Source: Acidovorax sp. NCPPB 3576 (GTDB taxonomy: Bacteria > Pseudomonadota > Gammaproteobacteria > Burkholderiales > Burkholderiaceae_C). Taken from it: 64,000 nucleotides of DNA. The stretch lies in contig NZ_CP097267.1 in the NCBI RefSeq assembly GCF_028473605.1, positions 1 through 64,000 on the forward strand, written 5' to 3'. This document shows, in pieces, positions 35,722 through 45,398 of this stretch; position 1 is the stretch's first letter; each line of letters starts with the position of its first letter. Both the position numbers and the translations under genes were made by a program. The notes beneath the pieces were generated by a model that was not told the origin of the DNA, made no database searches, and saw only the letters and a program-made list of their open reading frames with translations.

Positions 35722-38700
35722 TCAGGCCGAGGGCGGACGGTCGACGTTGCCGCGGGGCAGCAGCTCGAACGAATAGTCGATCGCGGACGCCACGCCCGGC
35801 TGGACCGCGCGGATGGCGGCAAACGGGTAGTACGAGCCGACTGTGGGCAAGAACAGGACGTTGCCCGCCGCCCAGCCGCCGCCCCAGCCCGCCGCCTTGA
35901 GGACGAAGTAAGGCGCACCGCTGATCGGGTTGATGGGCGCGATATCCGTATTGCGGCTGTAGGTGCCGACGTTGCCCACGTGCTCGCCGATCACCTCAAC
36001 ATCCGTGCTGCCGGTCAGCACGCGCAGCGCGAAGCGCTCGGTCAGCGCGCCGGCATTGGTCACCACCACCGGGAACGCGCCGTCGTTGTAGGTCGCCGGT
36101 GCCGGACCGGCGGGCCCGACCGCATCGAGCCATGTCACACCGTCCCAATTGAGCTGGTCCCACACCGGCAGCGCGCGGGCGGCCAGGTTGCCGGACATGA
36201 GGGCCGAGGACACCACGGTCCCGGCCGGGAACGCGTGCGACAGCTGCTGGGTGAGCTTGATCGTGCCGTCGATCTGCACGTCGGCCGCGCGGACCATCTG
36301 CTCGATGCGGTGCAGCACGCGCACCGGCTGCACCCAGGTGGCCGGGTCCACGATCAGCACGGTGCCGGTGTCCAGGTCCGCCGTCCAGCCGGCCTGGACC
36401 AGCTTGCCATCGGCGCCGACCAGGTGCACGCGCGAAAGGCGCGTGCGGCCTGCCGAGACGGTCTGCCCGGCCGCGTACGTGGCCGCGGGCACGGTGCCGG
36501 TGTGGCCCACGACCAAGTAGCTGCCCACCCGGTAAATCGGCACGCGGCCATCGGGCGGCAGGCGCACCGGATCGAGACCCAGGATGTCTGCGTCCAGCGG
36601 CAGGTAGAAATACGCCACGCTGTTGTAGCGCAGCGTGGTCGGGTCCACAGGCCAGGGGCGCCAGATCTTGCCGCCCTCGACCGCGCCCACGTCGGCCGCG
36701 CGGTACCACCATTCCGCCTTCTGCGCGGGCGTGAGGTCGGCATCGACCACGAAGTCGCCGAACTGCAGTTCGCCCACGCCCGCCTCGTAGTCCATCCGGC
36801 CGCGCATGTGGTCCCCTGCGAAGTTGCCGTCCAGGCCCGCCGTGGCCGTGAGCGCATTGCCCTGCAGGTCCAGCAGCGTGAGCACCAGGCCGCCTGGCTT
36901 GATGGGCGCGCTCTGCGTCCGGAAAAACACGCTCGCCGTGTTCCATGCACTGCGCTGGGTCCACAGGCTGGCGAGCGCGAAGGCGGTCGGTGCGCCCGCC
37001 ACCACGTAGTCCGTCATGCGGGCCAGGCCTCGGCCATAGTCCACCGTGCCGCTCACAACGCCGGGCGCGGCATTGGTGCGGCCACGGTACAGCACACCTT
37101 CGAAGTCGTCGTAAGTCTGGCCCATCCAGACGAAGCGCACGCTGCCCGGCACGATGCGGTCGGTGGTGTAGCGGCACAGGTCGATCACCACCTCAGGCGG
37201 CGCGAAATCTTCCTCGTAGGCGTTGGGCGCCAGCGGCGCGACCTTGTAGCGCACGATGACCGTGCCGAGCATCTCCTCGCCCACTGCGGCGGTGCTGTAC
37301 TCGCCGCCCTTGGCCGAGTTGCTGCCCGACGATGACTGGCTGGACACGCGATCGAATTCCTTGGCGTCCTCATAGTCGCTGCTGTAGCTCTCGGTGCTCT
37401 TGTTGTAGCTGACCAGCTTGACCACCACGGTCTTGGCGGCATACGCCACCGTGCCCAGACCCGCGACGAAGCCACCCGCGCCGTCATCGGTGGCGCGGTG
37501 CAGCGTGATCACGCGGTTGGAGTTCGTGCTGTCGCTGCCCGACGTGCGGCTGTAGCGGCTGGTGGTGGTCAGCGTTCCGATCACGTTCATGAAGCCAGAG
37601 ACATAAGGCCGGCCGTCGATGACCTTGCGCTCGACCGCCATGCCGGGGACCAGGTTGCCGTACCGCTCCCAGAGTGGCTCCTCCATCCAGCTCAACGCAG
37701 TGATGGCCTCGGGCGCCTTGGACGTGCTGGCGCTGGTGAGCTTGGCGCCACTGGTGCTGCTCACCTCCTGCGCCGTGGACCAGGCGACCTCGATGCTGCC
37801 CGCCACGGGCGGCTGGGTCAGCGTGATCGTGGCCGAGCCAGTCGGGTCCAAAGCAGGCCCGGCAAAGACCTCCTCCTGCATTGATGCCGCCGTGTAGCTC
37901 GTCGAAAACGATCCGCCCGCGTCGATCATGTGAGCAGGCCGCAGGAAGATGCTGGAGCTGGGGTAGTCGATCTCGCCCGCCGCATCGCCGGTGAACTTGC
38001 CGGCGCCGTTGTCGGTGGCCGTGCGCACCTGGCCGGCGGACAGCCAGGTGATGGTGACGGCGCCCGGGGTGGCGCCCGGATGGGCCAGCGTCCACGAGTA
38101 CTCCGGCGCCCGCACCTGCGCGCCCTGGGCGGAGCGGTTGTTGTGGCCCACCCGCTCGGCCCACTGGATGATGATGCTGCTCGCGTCGTCCGGCATCGCC
38201 AGCAGCGTCATGTCCACGCTGCCGGTGGCGTAGATCACCCGGCCGGATCCCGAGCCGGCCAGCACGCCCGTGCCGTCGTCGGTGAGCGTGTACCAGTTGC
38301 CCAGGGCCCGGTAGCTGATGACCACGGTGCCGGGCTCGGGCAGCGGCTTGAGCATCGCCACGTAAGAAAACCCGCGGTTGCTCTGCCCGATCTTGACGCG
38401 CTGGGTATGCGCGGCCACGGCCACCTCCACGCGGCGCGGAGCCTCGGCCAGGACGATCAAACGTTCGGCCGCAGGGCGCTGGTCCAGGGCCGTCGTCTCG
38501 GTGCGGGAGCTTGGCACGAGCTGGGTGTAGATGCTGTCCACCCGCAAGACCGAGTCGCCCAGCGCCGTGGGCGCGGCCAGGGGCGAGGCGCCGTAGTACA
38601 CGGCGGCATCGGCCACGGTGGTGTCGCGGATCACGGCCTTGCCAGCAGCAGGCGCGTAGTCGCGCGATGGCGGTGAGCCGGGGAAGGCGTAGCGCAGTGC

Positions 38701-39294
38701 GTCGGTCAGGTCCACCTTGGTGACCGAGCCTTGATAGTCGACGAATCCGCCGCTGGAACCGTAGGTGTAGGTGCGCTGCTCGGTCTCGGTGCGTGTCACG
38801 CGGACGAACTGCACCCGCTCGGTGGGCGTGCCCGCCTGGTAGGTCAGCACCAGGGTGCGACCGATGTCCGGCGCGGGCGTGCCGGGGCGGTGGAAGATCT
38901 GGATGGACCGCATGCCGACCACGTGGTCTTCGAGGAGGTAGCCCGACCACTGGGTGCCTTCGATGAGATAGGCCGCGATCGCGGCGGCGATCTCGGTGCG
39001 GCGGGCGAACAGGCCGCACTTGGCGAGCGTGATGCTCACCTGCGGATCGGTGGGCAGCTGCGACAGCACGATGTTGCTGCCCATGTACACGTCGGTGTTG
39101 GGGGTGAGGACGCCCACGTGCAGCTGCCGCATGGACACGTTGCCGCCGGCGCGGTCGGTCTCCGTGACGTCGGGGAAAACGTTGTTGGAGCCACCGTAGG
39201 GGATGACGGTGCCGGTCGGCCCGCCGCCGCCCTCCGGCACGTCGGCCATCACGCGGCTTGCGAAAAGGTGGATGTCACCGTCCTGAATGGGCAT
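35722..39294 (-). CDS. Giant phage tail protein with internal beta repeats
   Basis: The 1190-residue protein is the largest after the tape measure. At least four segments of about 65 residues repeat the plan PG-x-V-x-(I/F)-x-W ... DNGAGKFTGD ... G-x-(I/M)-DY, for example near PEPGTVVISYRALGNWYTL and ATPGAVTITWLSAGQVRTAT. These look like stacked beta sandwiches. In siphoviruses proteins of this size and position form the tail tip or central fibre. No known enzymatic motif was seen. Confidence 0.75.
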   Translation of the reverse strand: MPIQDGDIHLFASRVMADVPEGGGGPTGTVIPYGGSNNVFPDVTETDRAGGNVSMRQLHVGVLTPNTDVYMGSNIVLSQLPTDPQVSITLAKCGLFARRTEIAAAIAAYLIEGTQWSGYLLEDHVVGMRSIQIFHRPGTPAPDIGRTLVLTYQAGTPTERVQFVRVTRTETEQRTYTYGSSGGFVDYQGSVTKVDLTDALRYAFPGSPPSRDYAPAAGKAVIRDTTVADAAVYYGASPLAAPTALGDSVLRVDSIYTQLVPSSRTETTALDQRPAAERLIVLAEAPRRVEVAVAAHTQRVKIGQSNRGFSYVAMLKPLPEPGTVVISYRALGNWYTLTDDGTGVLAGSGSGRVIYATGSVDMTLLAMPDDASSIIIQWAERVGHNNRSAQGAQVRAPEYSWTLAHPGATPGAVTITWLSAGQVRTATDNGAGKFTGDAAGEIDYPSSSIFLRPAHMIDAGGSFSTSYTAASMQEEVFAGPALDPTGSATITLTQPPVAGSIEVAWSTAQEVSSTSGAKLTSASTSKAPEAITALSWMEEPLWERYGNLVPGMAVERKVIDGRPYVSGFMNVIGTLTTTSRYSRTSGSDSTNSNRVITLHRATDDGAGGFVAGLGTVAYAAKTVVVKLVSYNKSTESYSSDYEDAKEFDRVSSQSSSGSNSAKGGEYSTAAVGEEMLGTVIVRYKVAPLAPNAYEEDFAPPEVVIDLCRYTTDRIVPGSVRFVWMGQTYDDFEGVLYRGRTNAAPGVVSGTVDYGRGLARMTDYVVAGAPTAFALASLWTQRSAWNTASVFFRTQSAPIKPGGLVLTLLDLQGNALTATAGLDGNFAGDHMRGRMDYEAGVGELQFGDFVVDADLTPAQKAEWWYRAADVGAVEGGKIWRPWPVDPTTLRYNSVAYFYLPLDADILGLDPVRLPPDGRVPIYRVGSYLVVGHTGTVPAATYAAGQTVSAGRTRLSRVHLVGADGKLVQAGWTADLDTGTVLIVDPATWVQPVRVLHRIEQMVRAADVQIDGTIKLTQQLSHAFPAGTVVSSALMSGNLAARALPVWDQLNWDGVTWLDAVGPAGPAPATYNDGAFPVVVTNAGALTERFALRVLTGSTDVEVIGEHVGNVGTYSRNTDIAPINPISGAPYFVLKAAGWGGGWAAGNVLFLPTVGSYYPFAAIRAVQPGVASAIDYSFELLPRGNVDRPPSA

Positions 39295-39297
39295 GGT

Positions 39298-39693
39298 TCA
39301 GACCTCGAAAAACTTGAAGGTGGGGAGATAGAGCAGCTCGGGCGTGATCTCGCCGTCCTCGAGCTTGTGGATGGGCTGGGCCTGGAAGCCGCCCGCCCCG
39401 TGGTCGAACATCACGCGGTAGGTGTCGCCGCGCAGCACCAGGTCGAGCTCGATGCCGGGCAACTTGGCCCAGGCCTGCAGCGTGGTGCACAGCGCCCGGG
39501 TGATCCAGGCGGCGGTGTCGGTACCGACCAGGGTGATAGGGCGGCCGGACTGCTTGAGCGCGACGTCCACGAGCAGCGCGCCGGTGGTGCTGTAGGCAGT
39601 GGCCTGGTCGACCGGGCTCCAGCCGAATTCGTCGGTCCATTGCAGGCGGTCGCTGATGTGGGCGGTGGTGCCGTTGTAGGTGAGCGTGATCAT
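39298..39693 (-). CDS. Phage distal-tail-type protein
   Basis: A protein of 131 residues, MITLTYNGTTAHISDRLQWT, with a mixed beta pattern (YRVMFDHGAGGFQAQPIHKL). It directly follows the tape measure gene, the usual place for a distal tail protein. Assignment rests on position and size. Confidence 0.65.
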   Translation of the reverse strand: MITLTYNGTTAHISDRLQWTDEFGWSPVDQATAYSTTGALLVDVALKQSGRPITLVGTDTAAWITRALCTTLQAWAKLPGIELDLVLRGDTYRVMFDHGAGGFQAQPIHKLEDGEITPELLYLPTFKFFEV

Positions 39694-39707
39694 GGTGTCG
39701 CGGGGTC

Positions 39708-42700
39708 TCAGATGGCGGCGCCCTTGGCCTGGGCGAGGTCGCGCAGCAGATCGATCTCGGTCTGAGCGCTGGCGGCGTCGACGTGGCGCGTGGTGCCGCG
39801 CACGACTCCCCAGTCGCCAGCACCGTTGATCGTGATGTTGTTGACGTAGGTGGTGCCGCCCCCTCCACCGCCGCCAGGCGTGGTCGGGGTCGTGGGGGTC
39901 GTCGGAGTCATTGGCTGAGACGTCGATTGCTTGGACGCGAAAAGGCTTTTCTCTGCGGCCTTCGACAGGGCCTGGGTCATCGTGCTGTTCCTGCCTGCGT
40001 ACTTGATCTGCCCCCCGTTGTTGATGTACGGCACGTTGCCTTCGTTGTCCACGAACTCGCCGGATATCTGCTTGGCCGTCTCGTCGTCCAGGCCGGCTTG
40101 CTTGAGCCAGTCCACGATCGCCAGGCGCGTCCAGGCGAACTGGTTTTCGGACTGGGGGCGGTTGGTGATGCTCGATGCCGACGTGTCAGCGGACTTTTGC
40201 GCCGCTGCTGCGGCGAGGAACTGCCCCTGAGCGGCCAGCGCCTTCGCGCCGGCATCCGTGTAGGCGTTGCCCATGTCTCTGACGGCAGCCGTGTTGGCGC
40301 TGGCCGCGCTGACCCCCGACCGCATGGAGGCTGCTGACCGGTCAACGGCATTGGCCAGCTCAAGCGAGGATTTCCCCGCTTCATCGGTGACCACCTTGAA
40401 GCCACGCACGGCGGCCTGGCCCTCGACCCAGGCGGGTGCAATGCCTTTGTTGGCAGCAATGGCAGCCTCGGCTGCCTTCTTGAAGCCCTCTCCGAGTTCG
40501 CGAGCACTGGCCGTGCCGCTGGCCGTCAATGTGTCGTAGGCATCCTTGGCATTCGTCGCGGTTTTCTTTAGCGACTCATCGGACGTGATGCCGAGCTGCT
40601 TCATTGCTTCTCGCACGCTGTTGATCGCCGGAGTCGCCTTGTCCATGGCATCTTTCAGCTCGTTGGCTTTTTCCCGCGCCTGGTCGAGAAGCCCGTCGGT
40701 GATCTTGTCTCCGAGCAATTTGCGGAGTTGCTCGATGCGACCGCGCAGGTTGTCGATCGCGGCCTGACCATCGGCCGTTTCGATCGCTTTGGACAGACTT
40801 GCAACCAGCACTCGACCGGTATCGACTCCCTGCGCCTTGAGGCTATCCAGACCATTCACGATGGCTTCTACATCGTTGATCGCACTACGGGAAGCCGCTC
40901 CGATCTTCCCCTGCAGCTGGTCAAACTCCAGGCCAGTTCGCCGCACAGCCTCGCGCAGCAAGCTGTCCATCAACTGCGCAGCCCGCGAACTCTCCCGGGT
41001 CAGCACCGCAAACGCCGCTTCCGACTTCGCTTTCAACGCCGTGAGCTCGTCTCCGCTTACCCCACGTGCGATAGCCGCTTGCACTGCAACTGCTGCCTTC
41101 TCGGCCTCTGCACGTGCGGCACCAAAGGCCATCCTCGCCTTGATTTCAAAGTCGGCCAGGTCTTTGCCGTTGAGTGCTTGCGCCCAAGCGGCCTGCAACT
41201 CGGTTGCAGTGATCTGGCCATCGGCAGATAGCTTTTCCAGTACTGCAGAGAAGTCACGAATACCTTGGACCTTCGTCAGATCGAACGAGTCCGTGGCCTT
41301 CTTCAAGGCCTCGGCGGTGCTGTTGCCTTCTTTGGTGAGTTGCTCAAACTCGGCCACGCTGGCGCGCGCTGCCTTCGAAAGATCAAACGTGCGGTCAATC
41401 GCCGCCTGGATGGACACGGCCAAGCGTGCCCGATCTGCAGCGGCCTCCTTGGCGATGTCCGCCTGCAGCTTCTCCGCCCGGGCGAGTTCCTCCGTGCGGT
41501 CCTTGTAACCTGCCAGCTTGGCGGCGCTCTCTCCGATCCAGGTGCCGATGTCTTTGAAGTTGGCGGCGATGCCCACCAGCGTGAACGTCCGAAGGCCGGC
41601 CAGGATGGTGGCAAACCGGCTGGCTCCCGCCGCGGCAGTGGTGGCCGCAGGGCCAGAGGCCGCCATCTGGGCGTTGGTCGCGGCCAGGGCAACAGCGGCG
41701 CCTTGCGCTGCCGTGCCCAGGCCGAGGAACTGCTGTGCCAGGCGCAGGGCCGCAAAGGCCGCGCCCGCCTGGCCCACGTCGATCAGCAGGCCCGCGATGG
41801 TGCGCAGGTTGTTGGCCAACCCGCTGATCGCCCGGGCTGCAGCTGCGCTCGCGCCAGTGGCCTTGTCGGTCTCGCCTACGTAAAGCGTCCATTGCGTGGA
41901 CAGATCCTGCAGAGCGCGGCCCACCGTGGGCGGCAGCTTGGCGAACTCGCCGGCCACCGTCTGGCTTTGGCCCTTGAGCGCCTTGATGACGGTGTCGCTG
42001 GTGAGCAGGCCGGCTTCGGCCATCTTGCGCAGCTCGCCGGTGGTGACGCCCAGCCCATCGGCCAGGGCGCGCGCCAGGCGCGGGCTTTGCTCCATGACAG
42101 AGTTGAATTCGTCGCCCCGCAGCGCGCCGCCTTGCAGCCCCTGCACCAGCTGCGTGATGGCGGCGCTGGAGGCTTGGGAACCGGCGGCGCTCAGCTGGAT
42201 GGCCTGGTTGATCGTCTCGGTCAGCGCCAGGCTTTGCGCGCTCGCCTGGGCCGTGGAGAGCCCGGCATCCTTGCCGGCCTGCGCCAGGCGCGTGAAGAGC
42301 ACCCCCGTGTCTTCGAGGGCGCTGTGCGTGCGCAGCGCCACCTCGGTGACGCCCTGCCAGCTGCGGGTGAAGTTGTCGCCTTCTCCGGTGACCAGCTTGA
42401 TGCGCGACTGCAGATTGTTGAACTGGTCGGCGATCTGCCCGACTTCCTTGACGCTGAGCACCACCCCCAGCCCTGCCGCAAACCGGGTGAGCATCTGCGT
42501 GGCCTGGGCCAGTTCGTTGCCCATCTTCACCTGGCCAGCCGCGGCCGTCTCGCTCGCCGCTCCGAGTTCGCGAGCACGCTGCGCGGCCTGGTCGGTGGCA
42601 GCGGACTGCACCCGCAGCGCCCGCGCGGTGTTGTCTGCGGCCTGCAGTTCCTGGCTCTGCGCCTGGGTCAGTGGGCCCAGCGCCGACAGCTGCTCGCGCC

Positions 42701-43529
42701 GCGCCTGCGCCACCTGAGCGACCGCAGTGGCCTCCGCGCGCAGACCCCGGGCAGTCAGGGCCAGCTGGTCCGACTCGATCTGCCGCAGCCGGTTCTGCGC
42801 CTGTATGGCGGCCGCCTGGTCGCCCAGCGCCTGGGCGGTCTGCAGCCGGCCTTGCTGCTCTTCGCGCGCAAGGACCAGGTGCTGGCGCTGTAGCTCAATC
42901 TCGGACTGTTCCACCTGCAGTCCGGCCTTGATGGCGCGGGTTTTCGCGTCCACCGACGTGGCGAGCTCCGCCAGCTCGCTGCCGGCCTTGTCCGAGGCTT
43001 GGCCAACGTCGGCCAAGCCTTTGCTCGCGGCCTGCGAGCCGGTGCCCAGTGCACGCGCTTGCGCTTCAGCCTGGGCCTCGGCGGTAGTCAGCCGGCCAAT
43101 GCCGCCTTGCGCCTGCTGGGCATCTGCGCCCAGCTCGGCCACGGCCTGACCCGCGGCGCTGCTGCCCGCGCCCAGATCTGCTGCCTGCTGCCTGGCCTGT
43201 CCCTCGGCCGCAGCCAGCTGCTGCAGGCCGCCTCCTGCCTGCGCCGCAGCCTGGCCCAAGCCGTCCACCTCTTGCACCGTGGTCGCGGCGCTGCTGCCCA
43301 GCTCCGCACTGTTGGCTTGTGCCTTGTCCTCGGCCGCGGCCAACTGGTCCAGGCCTCCACCCGCCTGGCCAGCCGCATCGCCGAGCTTGTCCAACCCGGT
43401 GCCTGCGGCTGTGGCGGCCGACCCCAGCTCCTTGGTGCTGTCCTCGACCTTGGCCACGTCGTTGGCGAGTTCGCCCAGTCCGGCGTTCTTCACCCGGACG
43501 GTAAATTCGATCTCGTTTTCGTTGGCCAT
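39708..43529 (-). CDS. Tape measure protein
   Basis: It sets the tail length and is packed in the tail tube before DNA ejection. The 1273-residue protein is largely helical, with the tape-measure N-terminal domain (GLQGGALRGDEFNSVMEQSP RLARALADGLGVTTGELRKM) around residues 470-510. There are hydrophobic stretches near 345-365 and 620-660, a Lys-rich middle, and a Pro/Thr/Gly linker with a beta tail at the C-terminus. Residues about 49-175 hold an exact 42-residue tandem repeat. A large size suits a long non-contractile tail. Confidence 0.9.
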   Translation of the reverse strand: MANENEIEFTVRVKNAGLGELANDVAKVEDSTKELGSAATAAGTGLDKLGDAAGQAGGGLDQLAAAEDKAQANSAELGSSAATTVQEVDGLGQAAAQAGGGLQQLAAAEGQARQQAADLGAGSSAAGQAVAELGADAQQAQGGIGRLTTAEAQAEAQARALGTGSQAASKGLADVGQASDKAGSELAELATSVDAKTRAIKAGLQVEQSEIELQRQHLVLAREEQQGRLQTAQALGDQAAAIQAQNRLRQIESDQLALTARGLRAEATAVAQVAQARREQLSALGPLTQAQSQELQAADNTARALRVQSAATDQAAQRARELGAASETAAAGQVKMGNELAQATQMLTRFAAGLGVVLSVKEVGQIADQFNNLQSRIKLVTGEGDNFTRSWQGVTEVALRTHSALEDTGVLFTRLAQAGKDAGLSTAQASAQSLALTETINQAIQLSAAGSQASSAAITQLVQGLQGGALRGDEFNSVMEQSPRLARALADGLGVTTGELRKMAEAGLLTSDTVIKALKGQSQTVAGEFAKLPPTVGRALQDLSTQWTLYVGETDKATGASAAAARAISGLANNLRTIAGLLIDVGQAGAAFAALRLAQQFLGLGTAAQGAAVALAATNAQMAASGPAATTAAAGASRFATILAGLRTFTLVGIAANFKDIGTWIGESAAKLAGYKDRTEELARAEKLQADIAKEAAADRARLAVSIQAAIDRTFDLSKAARASVAEFEQLTKEGNSTAEALKKATDSFDLTKVQGIRDFSAVLEKLSADGQITATELQAAWAQALNGKDLADFEIKARMAFGAARAEAEKAAVAVQAAIARGVSGDELTALKAKSEAAFAVLTRESSRAAQLMDSLLREAVRRTGLEFDQLQGKIGAASRSAINDVEAIVNGLDSLKAQGVDTGRVLVASLSKAIETADGQAAIDNLRGRIEQLRKLLGDKITDGLLDQAREKANELKDAMDKATPAINSVREAMKQLGITSDESLKKTATNAKDAYDTLTASGTASARELGEGFKKAAEAAIAANKGIAPAWVEGQAAVRGFKVVTDEAGKSSLELANAVDRSAASMRSGVSAASANTAAVRDMGNAYTDAGAKALAAQGQFLAAAAAQKSADTSASSITNRPQSENQFAWTRLAIVDWLKQAGLDDETAKQISGEFVDNEGNVPYINNGGQIKYAGRNSTMTQALSKAAEKSLFASKQSTSQPMTPTTPTTPTTPGGGGGGGTTYVNNITINGAGDWGVVRGTTRHVDAASAQTEIDLLRDLAQAKGAAI
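43008..43385 (-). repeat. 42-residue (126-bp) repeat in the tape measure protein
   Basis: The plan L-G-x5-A-(G/Q)-G-G-(L/I)-x2-L-x2-A-E-x9-L-G-x10 starts at residues 49, 91 and 133 and a further partial copy begins at 175, exactly 42 residues apart. Forty-two is six heptads, consistent with coiled-coil spacing. The copies differ at many positions, so they are not recent DNA duplications. Confidence 0.8.
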
Positions 43530-43621
43530 GGCGGGAAGTCAGGGATACGGGAGGGGGGAAGAGAGAGGGCCGCGCGCCGCCTGGAACTGCGGCGGGCGGC
43601 CCCGGTGCCGTCGCGACGTGA

Positions 43622-44386
43622 TCAGCCCATGCGGGTGCGGTAGTAGCGGCTGATGCCGGCACCGGACTTCGTCGGATCCATCAGCACCGTTCCCTCGACG
43701 TCCAGCGCATTGAAGCCCTTGCCGATCAACGTCAGGTTCTTCGTGATGCCCTGGCTGGCCCGGAAGATGTTCACCACCACCGGATTACCGCTGTCGGCCT
43801 CGTTCAGCCCGCCGAAGATCAGTTCCAGCTCCACGGCCTTGGTGGTGAGCGCCTCGATCGCTGCGTATTCCCCGTAGCTGTAGCTGACCCAGAGCTTGTC
43901 GGCGCTGGCCACATCCGCGGCATCCGCCAGCAGGAAGACCCCTTCCGGCCGCACCTCATAGTTGCCGGCCATGTCCACCACGGCCGCTGCCGCGGCGGTC
44001 GCCCCCTTCTTGAGCACGACGGCCGTAGGGCTGATGTGTTGCAGCGGCAGCAGGCCACCCAGGGTGGCGACATGCGGTTCATCGGCTTCAGTGCCAGCCT
44101 CGATCGATTCGACGGTACCGAGCACGCTACGCGCCAGGTTGATCACGTTCAGGTCCGCGAACTTGGCCTTGATCTTGACCTCCTTCACACGCCGCACTTC
44201 AGCGTGGGTGCCGCCCCCAATCGCCGTCATGTCTTCTTGGGTTTGCACGTCCTCGCTGTGCTCGAGGCCCAGCTCGAGGACGTTGCCCACCGGCATGGGC
44301 AGCACGGTCGATCCATAGGCGCGGGCGTAGACCTGGCCCACCGTCATGCTGGGTTTGTAGATTTGCTTGGTGACTTCGATGGCCAT
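43622..44386 (-). CDS. Major tail (tube) protein
   Basis: The product of 254 residues, MAIEVTKQIYKPSMTVGQVY, is a beta-rich protein with VKEVKIKAKFADLNVINLAR and VELELIFGGLNEADSGNPVV, typical of tail tube proteins of transposable siphoviruses. It lies upstream of the tape measure and downstream of tail terminator-type genes. No tail-assembly chaperone gene is visible in the 92-bp gap before the tape measure. Confidence 0.8.
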   Translation of the reverse strand: MAIEVTKQIYKPSMTVGQVYARAYGSTVLPMPVGNVLELGLEHSEDVQTQEDMTAIGGGTHAEVRRVKEVKIKAKFADLNVINLARSVLGTVESIEAGTEADEPHVATLGGLLPLQHISPTAVVLKKGATAAAAAVVDMAGNYEVRPEGVFLLADAADVASADKLWVSYSYGEYAAIEALTTKAVELELIFGGLNEADSGNPVVVNIFRASQGITKNLTLIGKGFNALDVEGTVLMDPTKSGAGISRYYRTRMG

Positions 44387-44404
44387 GGTGGCTCCTGTAA
44401 AAAA

Positions 44405-44878
44405 TCAGCGTTGAAACACCGTCTCGACCAGGAAGGCGAGCGGCAGATACATGAAGCCCGCGGCGCTGATGCCGGAGCCTGGTGCGGGTGCCAGGCGCAT
44501 CGGCCCGGCCACGTTGGGGGGGCGATAGCCCATGAGGGCGGCACCGGCACGGGCTGCGAGCTCGCCGGCCTGGGCACGGACGGCTTCCCCCGTTTTGAGG
44601 GTGCGGACGTTGCGCACCGCGGCCACGATCAGCCAGGTGTGGTCCAGCCGGGCGGCCGCCCCATCGGCCCGCGCTTCCAGCACCCGAAAGCCGTTCCACA
44701 CCACATGCACGGCGGGCGTGGGCTGGTTCTCTTCCTTGATGCCGGACAGGTCGGTGGCGGTGAGCACGTGCACGGCGGGCTGCAACCCCCTGAGCGCTTC
44801 CTTGAGCCGGTCCACGATGTGCGGCTCGGGCTCCAGGAAGTTGTTGGGATGCGCCGGTGCGATCGGGGCGGTGGCCAT
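44405..44878 (-). CDS. Tail terminator/completion protein (DUF1834-like, Mu gp37 type)
   Basis: The 157-residue product, MATAPIAPAHPNNFLEPEPH IVDRLKEALRGL..., matches the small alpha/beta proteins that cap the tail or join it to the head in Mu-like phages. An in-frame TTG precedes the ATG at 44878; the ATG overlaps the stop of the upstream gene by one base. Confidence 0.7.
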   Translation of the reverse strand: MATAPIAPAHPNNFLEPEPHIVDRLKEALRGLQPAVHVLTATDLSGIKEENQPTPAVHVVWNGFRVLEARADGAAARLDHTWLIVAAVRNVRTLKTGEAVRAQAGELAARAGAALMGYRPPNVAGPMRLAPAPGSGISAAGFMYLPLAFLVETVFQR

Positions 44879-45384
44879 CAATAGGCCCCCCAGTTGAAGG
44901 CGCTGCCAGGCGCGCGGGTGACCACGTGGCCGGCGGGCTGCGCCACCTCGGTATCGGTGCCGCCCAGGCTGACCTGACCCTTGGCCAGATCGCGCAGGTA
45001 CTCGTCCGCCCAGGCTGCGCCGCGGCGCAAATCCTCGGGCACGGAACTGCCATACAAGCGCTTGAGCGCGATCGCAGCGACGGCGCTGGGCAGGCTGCTG
45101 CCCTTCACCAGGTCATCCGGCAGAGGCATGCGCATGCGGTAGCGCGGAAAGAGGTAGGTGTCGGCATGGCGGCTGGCACGATCCAGTGCGTCCTGCAGGC
45201 GCACCAGGGCGGCGGCTGCAACCGCCACCGCCTCGGGCTCCCAGGCACTGGTGTCGCCACCGCCGGCCGCCACCGAAAGCAGCGCGCTGTCCAGCACCGC
45301 TTCCGGAGCGCCGCGCTGCGCCAACTCGCGCCAGCCTTCGGTGGCGGCGTTGGCCAGGTCAGTCAAGGTGGCATAGGCGGCCAT
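44878..45384 (-). CDS. DUF1320-family protein (Mu gp36-like)
   Basis: A helical protein of 168 residues: MAAYATLTDLANAATEGWRE, DALDRASRHADTYLFPRYR, LPSAVAAIALKRLY. This is the pattern of Mu gp36/DUF1320, a head-tail connector component. It is coupled with the next gene by a TGATG overlap. Confidence 0.82.
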   Translation of the reverse strand: MAAYATLTDLANAATEGWRELAQRGAPEAVLDSALLSVAAGGGDTSAWEPEAVAVAAAALVRLQDALDRASRHADTYLFPRYRMRMPLPDDLVKGSSLPSAVAAIALKRLYGSSVPEDLRRGAAWADEYLRDLAKGQVSLGGTDTEVAQPAGHVVTRAPGSAFNWGAY

Positions 45385-45398
45385 CGTGGGACCAGGTT

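Noticed and set aside
41265..42893. 542-codon plus-strand frame inside the tape measure gene
   Set aside because: Antisense shadow of the tape measure gene; composition is Arg/Gly/Leu-rich and it lacks a ribosome site.
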